Assembly: GCF_029227915.1 (NCBI RefSeq)
Contig: NC_079888.1
Coordinates: forward strand, 7,795,001 to 7,859,000
Length of the DNA stretch: 64,000 nt
Direction of reading: 5' to 3'
DNA from: Hydractinia symbiolongicarpus
Lineage: Eukaryota; Cnidaria; Hydrozoa; Anthoathecata; Hydractiniidae
Below are positions 30,413 to 40,650 of the stretch, in pieces. The notes below the pieces were generated by a model that was given only the letters and a program-made list of their open reading frames with translations, was not told where the DNA came from and did not search any database. The position numbers and the translations under genes were made by a program. Within the stretch, counting starts at the first letter, position 1; the number at the start of each line of letters is the position of its first letter.

Positions 30413-30484
30413 GGTTCTATGGTGTAATGGTTAGCACTCTGGACTTTGAATCCAGCGATCCGAGTTCAAATCTCGGTGGAACCT
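30413..30484 (+). tRNA. tRNA-Gln(UUG), Qa
   Basis: G67. Confidence 0.95.
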
Positions 30485-30689
30485 GACCTTCTTTTTGAAT
30501 TCTTATTTAATCTTTTGTTTAAAAAATACGTGAGGTAAGGCTGATTTATTTAAAATTGACTAAGCCATATTTGAATGTTTTCAAGTCATTTCTTCAACAT
30601 TTGCCAGGTTTTTGGCAGGACTCATGTTTAGAGGGGAATTGGTGATTTCCACGGCGCGTTCATAATGCAATTAAAAGTGCAGCAGAAAT

Positions 30690-30762
30690 CGCCCAACGTG
30701 GGGCTCGAACCCACGACCTTGAGATTAAGAGTCTCATGCTCTACCGACTGAGCTAGCCGGGC
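30690..30762 (-). tRNA. tRNA-Lys(CUU), Ka
   Basis: A44; counterpart of 21987. Confidence 0.95.
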
Positions 30763-30945
30763 TAATTCGTTATTAGGTTCCGCCATTAAAGCCGTCTTGG
30801 ACTTACACAACAATTGACCACACCTAAGATTACTTAAAATTGGGTCACTCGCGTAATCCTACTATTTGGGCTGGTAAACAGTTACGTGAGTCAAAACAGG
30901 TTCAGCAATGTTAGCTTTCCATAAAGTAGACGTGGAACAAAAACA

Positions 30946-31026
30946 GACGAGGTGGCCGAGTGGTTAAGGCGATGGACAGCTAATCCATTGGGCTCTGCCC
31001 GCGTGGGTTCGAATCCCACTTCGTCG
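30946..31026 (+). tRNA. tRNA-Ser(GCU), A33 Sc
   Basis: A33, 81 nt. Confidence 0.82.
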
Positions 31027-31033
31027 CACATTC

Positions 31034-31105
31034 GGTTCTATAGTGTAATGGTTAGCACTCTGGACTTTGAATCCAGCGATCCGAGTTCAAATCTCGGTAG
31101 AACCT
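31034..31105 (+). tRNA. tRNA-Gln(UUG), A9
   Basis: A9 form. Confidence 0.9.
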
Positions 31106-31310
31106 GACCTTCTTTGTGAATTCTTATTTAATCTTTTGTTTAAAAAATACGTGAGGAAAGGCTGATTTATTTAAAATTGACTAAGCCATATTTGAATGCT
31201 TTTAAGTCATTTCTTCAAAATTTGCCAGGTTTATGGCAGAACTCATGCTTAGAGGGGAATTGGTGATTTCCACGGCGCGTTCATAATGCAATTAAAAGTG
31301 CAGCAGAAAT

Positions 31311-31383
31311 CGCCCAACGTGGGGCTCGAACCCACGACCTTGAGATTAAGAGTCTCATGCTCTACCGACTGAGCTAGCCGGGC
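31311..31383 (-). tRNA. tRNA-Lys(CUU), Ka
   Basis: A44. Confidence 0.95.
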
Positions 31384-31566
31384 TGATTCGTTAATAGGTT
31401 CCGCCATTAAAGCCGTCTTGGACTTACACAACAATTGACCACACCTAAGATTACTTAAAATTGGGTCACTCGCATAATCCTACTATTTGGGCTGGTAAAC
31501 AGTTACGTGAGTCAAAACAGGTTCAGCAATGTTAGCTTTCCATAAAGTAGACGTGGTACAAAAACA

Positions 31567-31647
31567 GACGAGGTGGCCGAGTGGTTAAGGCGATGGACTG
31601 CTAATCCATTGGGCTCTGCCCGCTTGGGTTCGAATCCCACTTCGTCG
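31567..31647 (+). tRNA. tRNA-Ser(GCU), Sc
   Basis: Sc, U49. Confidence 0.86.
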
Positions 31648-31654
31648 CACATTC

Positions 31655-31726
31655 GGTTCTATGATGTAATGGTTAGCACTCTGGACTTTGAACCCAGCGA
31701 TCCGAGTACAAATCTCGGTAGAACCT
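31655..31726 (+). tRNA. tRNA-Gln(UUG), A55
   Basis: A55 form. Confidence 0.78.
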
Positions 31727-31936
31727 GATTTTCCTTTTGAACTCTGATTTAATCATTTGTTTAAGAAATGCGTGAGGAAGGGATAATTTATCTAAAATTG
31801 GCTAAGCCATATTTGAATGCTTTCAAGTCATTTCTTCAACATTTGCCAGGTTTTTGGCAGGACTCATGCTTAGAGGGGAATTGGTGATTTCCACGGCGCA
31901 TTCATAATGCAATTAAAATAAAAGTGCAGCAGAAAA

Positions 31937-32009
31937 CGCCCATTGTGGGGCTCGAATCCACGACCCTGAGATTAAGAGTCTCATGCTCTACCGACTGAGC
32001 TAGCCGGGC
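31937..32009 (-). tRNA. tRNA-Lys(CUU), Kb
   Basis: Kb; its 3' flank has a 5-bp TAAAA duplication. Confidence 0.8.
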
Positions 32010-32192
32010 TGATTCGTTATTAGGTTCCGTTATTAAAGCTGTGTTGGACTTACGCAACAATTGATCACACCTTAAATTACTTAAAATTGGGGCACTCGCG
32101 TAATCCCACTGTTTGGGCTGGTAAAAGGTTACGTGAGTCGAAACAGGTTCAGCAATGTTAGCTTTCCATAACGTAGACGTGTTACAGAAACA

Positions 32193-32274
32193 GACGAGGT
32201 GGCCGAGTGGTTAAGGCGATGGACTGCTAATCCATTGGGCTCTGCACGCGTGGGTTCGAATCCCATCTTCGTCG
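32193..32274 (+). tRNA. tRNA-Ser(GCU), Sa
   Basis: One variable-arm change (GGGC/GCAC). Confidence 0.94.
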
Positions 32275-32281
32275 CACATTC

Positions 32282-32353
32282 GGTTCTATGGTGTAATGGT
32301 TAGCACTCTGGACTTTGAATCCAGCGATCCGAGTTCAAATCTCGGTGGAACCT
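32282..32353 (+). tRNA. tRNA-Gln(UUG), Qa
   Basis: G67. Confidence 0.95.
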
Positions 32354-32558
32354 GACCTTCTTTTTGAATTCTTATTTAATTTTTTGTTTAAAAAATACGT
32401 GAGGAAAGGCTGATTTATTTAAAATTGACTAAGCCATATTTGAATGCTTTCAAGTCATTTCTTCAACATTTGCCAGGTTTTTGGCAGGACTCATGTTTAG
32501 AGGGGAATTGGTGATTTCCAAGGCGCGTTCATAATGCAATTAAAAGTGCAGCAGAAAA

Positions 32559-32631
32559 CGCCCAACGTGGGGTTTGAATCGATGACCCTGAGATTAAGAG
32601 TCTCATGCTGTACCGACTGAGCTAGCCGGGC
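32559..32631 (-). pseudogene. tRNA-Lys(CUU), Kc, probable pseudogene
   Basis: Kc with a further D-stem change (GTACAGC). Confidence 0.82.
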
Positions 32632-32814
32632 TGATTCGTTATTAGGTTCCGCCATTAAAGCCGTCTTGGACTTACACAACAATTGGCCACACCTAAAATT
32701 ACTTAAAATTTGGCCACTCGCGTAATCCTACTGTTTGGGCTGGTAAATAGTTACGTGAGTCAAAACAGGTTCAGCAATGTTAGCTTTCCATAAAGTAGAC
32801 GTGGAACAAAAACA

Positions 32815-32895
32815 GACGAGGTGGCCGAGTGGTTAAGGCGATGGACAGCTAATCCTTTGGACTCTGCCTGCGTGGGTTCGAATCCCACTTCGTCG
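32815..32895 (+). tRNA. tRNA-Ser(GCU), A33 Sc
   Basis: A33, 81 nt; anticodon stem TCCTT. Confidence 0.8.
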
Positions 32896-32902
32896 CACAT
32901 TC

Positions 32903-32974
32903 GGTTCTATAGTGTAATGGTTAGCACTCTGGACTTTGAATCCAGCGATCCGAGTTCAAATCTCGATAGAACCT
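32903..32974 (+). tRNA. tRNA-Gln(UUG), A9
   Basis: A9, A65 as at 22952. Confidence 0.87.
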
Positions 32975-33179
32975 GACCTTCTTTGTGAATTCTTATTTAA
33001 TCTTTTGTTTAAAAAATACGTGAGGAAAGGCTGATTTATTTAAAATTGACTAAGCCATATTTGAATGCTTTTAAGTCATTTCTTCAAAATTTGCCAGGTT
33101 TATGGCAGAACTCATGCTTAGAGGGGAATTGGTGATTTCCACGGCGCGTTCATAATGCAATTAAAAGTGCAGCAGAAAT

Positions 33180-33252
33180 CGCCCAACGTGGGGCTCGAAC
33201 CCACGACCTTGAGATTAAGAGTCTCATGCTCTACCGACTGAGCTAGCCGGGC
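33180..33252 (-). tRNA. tRNA-Lys(CUU), Ka
   Basis: A44. Confidence 0.95.
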
Positions 33253-33435
33253 TGATTCGTTAATAGGTTCCGCCATTAAAGCCGTCTTGGACTTACACAA
33301 CAATTGACCACACCTAAGATTACTTAAAATTGGGTCACTCGCATAATCCTACTATTTGGGCTGGTAAACAGTTACGTGAGTCAAAACAGGTTCAGCAATG
33401 TTAGCTTTCCATAAAGTAGACGTGGTACAAAAACA

Positions 33436-33516
33436 GACGAGGTGGCCGAGTGGTTAAGGCGATGGACTGCTAATCCATTGGGCTCTGCCCGCTTGGGTTC
33501 GAATCCCACTTCGTCG
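33436..33516 (+). tRNA. tRNA-Ser(GCU), Sc
   Basis: Sc, U49. Confidence 0.86.
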
Positions 33517-33523
33517 CACATTC

Positions 33524-33595
33524 GGTTCTATGATGTAATGGTTAGCACTCTGGACTTTGAACCCAGCGATCCGAGTACAAATCTCGGTAGAACCT
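33524..33595 (+). tRNA. tRNA-Gln(UUG), A55
   Basis: A55; last copy of this form. Confidence 0.78.
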
Positions 33596-33800
33596 GATTT
33601 TCCTTTTGAACTCTGATTTAATCATTTGTTTAAGAAATGCGTGAGGAAGGGATAATTTATCTAAAATTGGCTAAGCCATATTTGAATGCTTTCAAGTCAT
33701 TTCTTCAACATTTGCCAGGTTTTTGGCAGGACTCATGCTTAGAGGGGAATTGGTGATTTCCACGGCGCATTCATAATGCAATTAAAGGTGCAGCAGAAAA

Positions 33801-33873
33801 CGCCCATTGTGGGGCTCGAATCCACGACCCTGAGATTAAGAGTCTCATGCTCTACCGACTGAGCTAGCCGGGC
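33801..33873 (-). tRNA. tRNA-Lys(CUU), Kb
   Basis: Kb form. Confidence 0.8.
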
Positions 33874-34056
33874 TGATTCGTTATTAGGTTCTGTTATTAA
33901 AGCTGTCTTGGACTTACGCAACAATTGATCACACCTTAAATTACTTAAAATTGGGGCACTCGCGTAATCCCACTGTTTGGGCTGGTAAAAGGTTACGTGA
34001 GTCGAAACAGGTTCAGCAATGTTAGCTTTCCATAACGTAGACGTGGTACAGAAACA

Positions 34057-34138
34057 GACGAGGTGGCCGAGTGGTTAAGGCGATGGACTGCTAATCCATT
34101 GGGCTCTGCCCGCGTGGGTTCGAATCCCATCTTCCTCG
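34057..34138 (+). tRNA. tRNA-Ser(GCU), C70
   Basis: C70 opposes C3. Confidence 0.9.
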
Positions 34139-34145
34139 CACATTC

Positions 34146-34217
34146 GGTTCTATGGTGTAATGGTTAGCACTCTGGACTTTGAATCCAGCGATCCGAGTTC
34201 AAATCTCGGTGGAACCT
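34146..34217 (+). tRNA. tRNA-Gln(UUG), Qa
   Basis: G67. Confidence 0.95.
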
Positions 34218-34422
34218 GACCTTCTTTTTGAATTCTTATTTAATCTTTTGTTTAAAAAATACGTGAGGAAAAGCTGATTTATTTAAAATTGACTAAGCCA
34301 TATTTGAATGCTTTCAAGTCATTTCTTCAACATTTGCCAGGTTTTTGGCAGGACTCATGTTTAGAGGGGAATTGGTGATTTCCAAGGCGCGTTCATAATG
34401 CAATTAAAAGTGCAGCAGAAAA

Positions 34423-34495
34423 CGCCCAACGTGGGATTTGAATCGATGACCCTGAGATTAAGAGTCTCATGCTCTACCGACTGAGCTAGCCGGGC
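34423..34495 (-). pseudogene. tRNA-Lys(CUU), Kc, probable pseudogene
   Basis: Kc with one more T-arm change. Confidence 0.82.
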
Positions 34496-34678
34496 TGATT
34501 CGTTATTAGGTTCCGCCATTAAAGCCGTCTTGGACTTACACAACAATTGGCCACACCTAAAATTACTTAAAATTGGGCCACTCGCGTAATCCTACTGTTT
34601 GGACTGGTAAATAGTTACGTGAGTCAAAACAGGTTCAGCAATGTTAGCTTTCCATAAAGTAGACGTGGTACAGAAACA

Positions 34679-34760
34679 GACGAGGTGGCCGAGTGGTTAA
34701 GGCGATGGACTGCTAATCCATTGGGCTCTGCCCGCGTGGGTTCGAATCCCATCTTCGTCG
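34679..34760 (+). tRNA. tRNA-Ser(GCU), Sa
   Basis: Intact. Confidence 0.96.
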
Positions 34761-34767
34761 CACATTC

Positions 34768-34839
34768 GGTTCTATGGTGTAATGGTTAGCACTCTAGACT
34801 TTGAATCCAGCGATCCGAGTTCAAATCTCGGTAGAACCT
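34768..34839 (+). tRNA. tRNA-Gln(UUG), anticodon-stem A
   Basis: CTAGA stem. Confidence 0.9.
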
Positions 34840-35044
34840 GACCTTCTTTTTGAATTCTTATTTAATCTTTTGTTTAAAAAATACGTGAGGAAAGGCTGAT
34901 TTATTTAAAATTGACTAAGCCATATTTGAATGCTTTCAAGTCATTTCTTCAACATTTGCCAGGTTTATGGCAGAACTCATGCTTAGAGGAGAATTGGTGA
35001 TTTCCATGGCGCGTTCGTAATGCAATTAAAAGTTTATCAGAAAA

Positions 35045-35117
35045 CGCCCAACGTGGGGCTCGAACCCACGACCCTGAGATTTAGAGTCTCATGCTCTACC
35101 GACTGAGCTAGCCGGGC
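35045..35117 (-). tRNA. Lys-type tRNA with CUA (amber) anticodon
   Basis: Body is intact Ka with perfect box B; the loop reads CTCTAAA, so the anticodon is CUA, complementary to the UAG stop codon. The counterparts at 19497 and 27578 have CUU, so a single U36-to-A change made it. Whether it is expressed or charged with Lys is unknown. Confidence 0.92.
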
Positions 35118-35300
35118 TGATTCGTTTTTAGGTTCCGCCATTAAAATCGTCTCGGACTAACACAACAATTGACCACACCTAAGATTACTTAAAATTGGGC
35201 CACTCGCGTAATCCTACTGTTTGGGCTGGTAAACAATTACGTGAGTCAAAACAGGTTCAGCAATGTTAGGTTTCCATAAAGTAGACGTGGTACAGAAACA

Positions 35301-35382
35301 GACGAGGTGGCCGAGTGGTTAAGGCGATGGACTGTTAATCCATTGGGCTCTGCCCGCGTGGGTTAGAATCCCATCTTCGTCG
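35301..35382 (+). tRNA. Ser-type tRNA with GUU (Asn) anticodon
   Basis: Third GUU copy, A56 in box B. Confidence 0.9.
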
Positions 35383-35389
35383 CACATTC

Positions 35390-35461
35390 GGTTGCATGGT
35401 GTAATGGTTAGCACTCTGGACTTTGAATCCAGCGATCCGAGTTTAAATCTCAGTAGAACCT
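35390..35461 (+). tRNA. tRNA-Gln(UUG), U56
   Basis: U56, A64; acceptor starts GGTTGC. Confidence 0.8.
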
Positions 35462-35667
35462 GACCTTCTTTTTGAATTCTGATTTAATCTTTTGTTTGAA
35501 AAATACGTGAAGGAAAGGCTGATTTATTCAAAATTGACTAAGCCATATTTGAATGCGTTCAAGTCATTTCTTCAAAATTTGCCAGGTTTATGGCAGAACT
35601 CATGCTTAGAGGGGAATTGGTGATTTCCACGGCGCGTTCATAATGCAATTAAAAGTGCAGCAGAAAA

Positions 35668-35740
35668 CGCCCATTGTGGGGTTCGAATCGATGACCCTGA
35701 GATTAAGAGTCTCATGCTCTACCGACTGAGCTAGCCGCGC
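35668..35740 (-). pseudogene. tRNA-Lys(CUU), Kd, probable pseudogene
   Basis: Kd with G3. Confidence 0.82.
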
Positions 35741-35923
35741 TGATTTGTTATTAGGTTCCGTTATTAAAGCTGTCTTGGACTTACGCAACAATTGACCACA
35801 CCTTAAATTACTTAAAATTGGGGCACTCGCGTAATCCCACTGTTTGGGCTGGTAAAAGGTTACGTGAGTCGAAACAGGTTCAGCAATGTTAGCTTTCCAT
35901 AACGTAGACGTGGTACAGAAACA

Positions 35924-36005
35924 GACGAGGAGGCCGAGTGGTTAAGGCGTTGGACTGCTAATCCATTGGGCTCTGCCCGCGTGGGTTCGAATCCCATCTT
36001 CGTCG
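35924..36005 (+). tRNA. tRNA-Ser(GCU), A8, U27
   Basis: As at 20376. Confidence 0.86.
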
Positions 36006-36012
36006 CACATTC

Positions 36013-36084
36013 GGTTCTGTGGTGTAATGGTTAGCACTCTTGACTTTGAATCCAGCGATCCGAGTTCAAATCTCGGTAGAACCT
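36013..36084 (+). tRNA. tRNA-Gln(UUG), G7, stem U
   Basis: As at 20465. Confidence 0.88.
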
Positions 36085-36289
36085 GACCTTCTTTTTGAAT
36101 TCTTATTTAATCTTTTGTTTAAAAAATACGTGAGGAAAGGCTGATTTATTTAAAATTGACTAAGCCATATTCGAATGCTTTCCAGTCATTTCTTCAACAT
36201 TTGCCAGGTTTTTGGCAGGACTCATGCTTAGAGGGGAATTGGTGATTTCCACGGCGCGTTCATAATGCAATTAAAAGTGCAGCAGAAAA

Positions 36290-36362
36290 CGCCCATTGTG
36301 GGGCTCGAATCCACGACCCTGAGATTAAGAGTCTCATGCTCTACCGACTGAGCTAGCCGGGC
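36290..36362 (-). tRNA. tRNA-Lys(CUU), Kb
   Basis: Last Kb copy; none occur to the right. Confidence 0.8.
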
Positions 36363-36545
36363 TGATTCGTTATTAGGTTCCGTTATTAAAGCTGTCTTGG
36401 ACTTACGCAACAATTGACTACACCTTAATTTACTTAAAATTGGGGCACTCGCGTAATGCCACTGTTTGGGCTGGTAAAAGGTTACGTGAGTCGAAACAGG
36501 TTCAGCAATGTTAGCTTTCCATAACGTAGACGTGGTACAGAAACA

Positions 36546-36627
36546 GACGAGGTGGCCGAGTGGTTAAGGCGATGGACTGCTAATTCTTCGGGCTCTGCCC
36601 GCGTGGGTTCTAATCACATCTTCGTCG
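36546..36627 (+). tRNA. tRNA-Ser(GCU), broken box B
   Basis: TTCTAAT T loop; U40 in the anticodon stem. Confidence 0.8.
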
Positions 36628-36634
36628 CACATGC

Positions 36635-36706
36635 GGTTCTATGGTGTAATGGTTAGCACTCTGGACTTTGAATCCAGCAATCCGAGTTCAAATCTCGGTA
36701 GAACCT
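36635..36706 (+). tRNA. tRNA-Gln(UUG), Qa
   Basis: CAAT variable region. Confidence 0.95.
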
Positions 36707-36912
36707 GACCTTCTTTTTGAATTCTGATTTAATCTTTTGTTTACAAAATACGTGAGGAAAAGGCTGCTTTATTTAAAATTGACTAAGCCATATTTGAATG
36801 CTTTCAAGTCATTTATTCAAAATTTGCTAGGTTTATGGCGGCACTCATGCTTAGAGGAGAATTGATGATTTCCACGGCGCGTTCGTAATGCAATTAAAAG
36901 TGTATCAAAAAA

Positions 36913-36985
36913 CGCCCAACGTGGGGCTCGAACCCACGACCCTGAGATTAAGAGTCTCATGCTCTACCGACTGAGCCACCCGGGC
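36913..36985 (-). tRNA. tRNA-Lys(CUU), Ka with G7, G9
   Basis: G7-G66 mismatch and G9. Confidence 0.91.
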
Positions 36986-37168
36986 TGATTCGTTATTAGG
37001 TTCCGCCATTAAAGCCGTCTTGAACTTACGCAACAATTGACCACACCTAAGATTACTTAAAATTGGGCCACTCGCGTAATCCTACTGTTTGGGCTGGTAA
37101 AAGGTTACGTGAGTCGAAACAGGTTCAGCAATGTTAGCTTTCCATAGAGTAGACGTCGTACAGAAACA

Positions 37169-37250
37169 GACGAGGTGGCCGAGTGGCTAAGGCGATGGAC
37201 TGCTAATCCTTCGGGCTCTGCCCGCGTGGGTTCGAATCACGTCTTCGTCG
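37169..37250 (+). tRNA. tRNA-Ser(GCU), Se
   Basis: First Se copy: CACGT 3' T-stem, D-loop GGCTAAG, box B core kept. Confidence 0.9.
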
Positions 37251-37257
37251 CACATGC

Positions 37258-37329
37258 GGTTCTATGGTGTAATGGTTAGCACTCTGGACTTTGAATCCAG
37301 CAATCCGAGTTCAAATCTCGGTAGAACCT
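37258..37329 (+). tRNA. tRNA-Gln(UUG), Qa
   Basis: CAAT variable region. Confidence 0.95.
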
Positions 37330-37535
37330 GACCTTCTTTTTGAATTCTGATTTAATCTTTTGTTTACAAAATACGTGAGGAAAAGGCTGCTTTATTTAAA
37401 ATTGACTAAGCCATATTTGAATGCTTTCAAGTCATTTATTCAAAATTTGCTAGGTTTATGGCGGCACTCATGCTTAGAGGAGAATTGATGATTTCCACGG
37501 CGCGTTCGTAATGCAATTAAAAGTGTATCAGAAAA

Positions 37536-37608
37536 CGCCCAACGTGGGGCTCGAACCCACGACCCTGAGATTAAGAGTCTCATGCTCTACCGACTGGGCT
37601 AGCCGGGC
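37536..37608 (-). tRNA. tRNA-Lys(CUU), Ka with C12
   Basis: C12-A23 mismatch. Confidence 0.92.
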
Positions 37609-37791
37609 TGATTCGTTATTAGGTTCCGCCATTAAAGCCGTCTTGGACTTACACAACAATTGACCACACCTAAGATTACTTAAAATTGGGCCACTCGCGT
37701 AATCCTACTGTTTGGGCTGGTAAATAGTTACGTGAGTCAAAACAGGTTCAGCAATGTTAGCTTTCCATAAAGTAGACGTGGTACAGAAACA

Positions 37792-37873
37792 GACGAGGTG
37801 GCCGAGTGGTTAAGGCGATGGACTGCTAATCCATTTGGCTCTGCCCGCGTGGGTTCGAATCCCATCTTCGTCG
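37792..37873 (+). tRNA. tRNA-Ser(GCU), Sa
   Basis: One variable-arm change (TTTGGC). Confidence 0.94.
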
Positions 37874-37880
37874 CACATTC

Positions 37881-37952
37881 GGTTCTATGGTGTAATGGTT
37901 AGCACTCTGGACTTTGAATCCAGCGATCCGAGTTCAAATCTCGGTAGAACCT
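37881..37952 (+). tRNA. tRNA-Gln(UUG), Qa
   Basis: Intact. Confidence 0.96.
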
Positions 37953-38158
37953 GACCTTCTTTTTGAATTCTTATTTATTCTTTTGTTTGAAAAATACGTG
38001 AAGGAAAGGCTGATTTATTCAAAATTGACTAAGCCATATTTGAATGCTTTCAAGTCATTTCTTCAAAATTTGCCAGGTTTATGGCAGAACTCATGCTTAA
38101 AGGGGAATTGGTGATTTCCACGGCGCGTTCATAATGCAAGTAAAAGTGCAGTAGAAAT

Positions 38159-38231
38159 CGCCCAACGTGGGGCTCGAACCCACGACCTTGAGATTAAGAG
38201 TCTCAGGCTCTACCGACTGAGCTAGCCGGGC
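38159..38231 (-). tRNA. tRNA-Lys(CUU), Ka with C26
   Basis: C26, A44. Confidence 0.93.
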
Positions 38232-38414
38232 TGAATCGTTATTAGGTTCCGCCATTAAAGCCGTCTTGGACTTACGCAACAATTGACCACACCTTAAATT
38301 ACTTAAAATTGGGCCACTCGCGAAATCCTACTGTTTGGGCTGGTAAAAGATTACGTGAGTCGAAACAGGTTCTGCAATGTTAGCTTTCCATAGAGTTGAC
38401 GTCGTACAGAAACA

Positions 38415-38496
38415 GACGAGGTGGCCGAGTGGCTAAGGCGATGGACTGCTAATCCTTCGGGCTCTGCCCGCGTGGGTTCGAATCACATCTTCGTCG
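38415..38496 (+). tRNA. tRNA-Ser(GCU), Se
   Basis: CACAT T-stem. Confidence 0.9.
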
Positions 38497-38503
38497 CACA
38501 TGC

Positions 38504-38575
38504 GGTTCTATGGTGTAATGGTTAGCACTCTGGACTTTGAATCCAGCAATCCGAGTTCAAATCTCGGTAGAACCT
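38504..38575 (+). tRNA. tRNA-Gln(UUG), Qa
   Basis: CAAT variable region. Confidence 0.95.
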
Positions 38576-38781
38576 GACCTTCTTTTTGAATTCTGATTTA
38601 ATCTTTTGTTTAAAAAATACGTGAGGGAAAGGCTGATTTATTTAAAATTGACTAAGCCATATTTGAATGCTTTCAAGTCATTTCTTCAACATTTGCCAGG
38701 TTTATTGCAGAACTCATGCTTTGAGGAGAATTGGTGATTTCCACGGCGCGTTCGTAATGCAATTAAAAGTGTATCAGAAAA

Positions 38782-38854
38782 CGCCCAACGTGGGGCTCGA
38801 ACCCACGACCCTGAGATTAAGAGTCTCATGCTCTACCGACTAAGCTAGCCGGGC
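38782..38854 (-). tRNA. tRNA-Lys(CUU), Ka with U13
   Basis: U13-G22 wobble. Confidence 0.94.
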
Positions 38855-39037
38855 TGATTCGTTATTAGGTTCCGCCATTAAAGCCGTCTTGGACTTACGC
38901 AACAATTGACCACACCTAAGGTTACTTAAAATTGGGCGACTCGCGTAATCCTACTGTTTGGGCTTGTAAATAGTTACGTGAGTCAAAACAGGTTCAGCAA
39001 TGTTAGCTTTCCATAAAGTAGACGTGGTACAGAAACA

Positions 39038-39119
39038 GACGAGGTGGCCGAGTGGTTAAGGCGATGGACTGCTAATCCATTGGGCTCTGCCCGCGTGGGT
39101 TCGAATCCCATCTTCGTCG
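39038..39119 (+). tRNA. tRNA-Ser(GCU), Sa
   Basis: Intact. Confidence 0.96.
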
Positions 39120-39126
39120 CACATTC

Positions 39127-39198
39127 GGTTCTATGGTGTAATGGATAGCACTCTGGACTTTGAATCCAGCGATCCGAGTTCAAATCTCGGTAGAACCT
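39127..39198 (+). tRNA. tRNA-Gln(UUG), D-loop A
   Basis: GGATAGC in place of GGTTAGC. Confidence 0.93.
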
Positions 39199-39404
39199 GA
39201 CCTTCTTTTTGAATTCTTATTTAATCTTTTGTTTGAAAAATACGTGAAGGAAAGGCTGATTTATTCAAAATTGACTAAGCCATATTTGAATGCTTTCAAG
39301 TCATTTCTTCAAAATTTGCCAGGTTTATGGCAGAACTCATGCTTAAAGGGGAATTGGTGATTTCCACGGCGCGTTCATAATGCAAGTAAAAGTGCAGTAG
39401 AAAT

Positions 39405-39477
39405 CGCCCAACGTGGGGCTCGAACCCACGAACTTGAGATTAAGAGTCTCAGGCTCTACCGACTGATCTAGCCGGGC
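39405..39477 (-). tRNA. tRNA-Lys(CUU), Ka with A11, C26
   Basis: A11 breaks the D-stem; variable region also changed. Confidence 0.88.
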
Positions 39478-39660
39478 TGGATCGTTATTAGGTTCCGCCA
39501 TTAAAGCCGTCTTGGACTTACGCAACAATTGACCACACCTTAAATTACTTAAAATTGGGCCACTCGCGTAATCCTACTGTTTGGGCTGGTAAAAGATTAC
39601 GTGAGTCGAAACAGGTTCTGCAATGTTAGCTTTCCATAGAGTTGACGTCGTACAGAAACA

Positions 39661-39742
39661 GACGAGGTGGCCGAGTGGCTAAGGCGATGGACTGCTAATC
39701 CTTCGTGCTCTGCCCGCGTGGGTTCGAATCACATCTTCGTCG
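39661..39742 (+). tRNA. tRNA-Ser(GCU), Se
   Basis: CACAT; one variable-arm change (CGTGC). Confidence 0.89.
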
Positions 39743-39749
39743 CACATGC

Positions 39750-39821
39750 GGTTCTATGGTGTAATGGTTAGCACTCTGGACTTTGAATCCAGCGATCCGA
39801 GTTCAAATCTCGGTAGAACCT
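39750..39821 (+). tRNA. tRNA-Gln(UUG), Qa
   Basis: Intact. Confidence 0.96.
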
Positions 39822-40027
39822 GACCTTCTTTTTGAATTCTTATTTATTCTTTTGTTTGAAAAATACGTGAAGGAAAGGCTGATTTATTCAAAATTGACTA
39901 AGCCATATTTGAATGCTTTCAAGTCATTTCTTCAAAATTTGCCAGGTTTATGGCAGAACTCATGCTTAAAGGGGAATTGGTGATTTCCACGGCGCGTTCA
40001 TAATGCAAGTAAAAGTGCAGTAGAAAT

Positions 40028-40100
40028 CGCCCAACGTGGGGCTCGAACCCACGACCTTGAGATTAAGAGTCTCAGGCTCTACCGACTGAGCTAGCCGGGC
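40028..40100 (-). tRNA. tRNA-Lys(CUU), Ka with C26
   Basis: Counterpart of 38159. Confidence 0.93.
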
Positions 40101-40283
40101 TGAATCGTTATTAGGTTCCGCCATTAAAGCCGTCTTGGACTTACGCAACAATTGACCACACCTTAAATTACTTAAAATTGGGCCACTCGCGAAATCCTAC
40201 TGTTTGGGCTGGTAAAAGATTACGTGAGTCGAAACAGGTTCTGCAATGTTAGCTTTCCATAGAGTTGACGTCGTACAGAAACA

Positions 40284-40365
40284 GACGAGGTGGCCGAGTG
40301 GCTAAGGCGATGGACTGCTAATCCTTCGGGCTCTGCCCGCGTGGGTTCGAATCACATCTTCGTCG
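40284..40365 (+). tRNA. tRNA-Ser(GCU), Se
   Basis: CACAT T-stem. Confidence 0.9.
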
Positions 40366-40372
40366 CACATGC

Positions 40373-40444
40373 GGTTCTATGGTGTAATGGTTAGCACTCT
40401 GGACTTTGAATCCAGCAATCCGAGTTCAAATCTCGGTAGAACCT
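40373..40444 (+). tRNA. tRNA-Gln(UUG), Qa
   Basis: CAAT variable region. Confidence 0.95.
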
Positions 40445-40650
40445 GACCTTCTTTTTGAATTCTGATTTAATCTTTTGTTTAAAAAATACGTGAGGGAAAG
40501 GCTGATTTATTTAAAATTGACTAAGCCATATTTGAATGCTTTCAAGTCATTTCTTCAACATTTGCCAGGTTTATTGCAGAACTCATGCTTTGAGGAGAAT
40601 TGGTGATTTCCACGGCGCGTTCGTAATGCAATTAAAAGTGTATCAGAAAA

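Larger units (their letters stand above)
34423..36912. repeat. Long higher-order block marker segment, copy 3
   Basis: Third copy, 7,467 bp after copy 2. Its Lys at 35045 has gained a CUA anticodon. Confidence 0.88.

Noticed and set aside
31911-31930. Five-bp TAAAA insertion behind the Lys at 31937 as a regulatory element
   Set aside because: It is a simple slippage duplication seen in one unit only.
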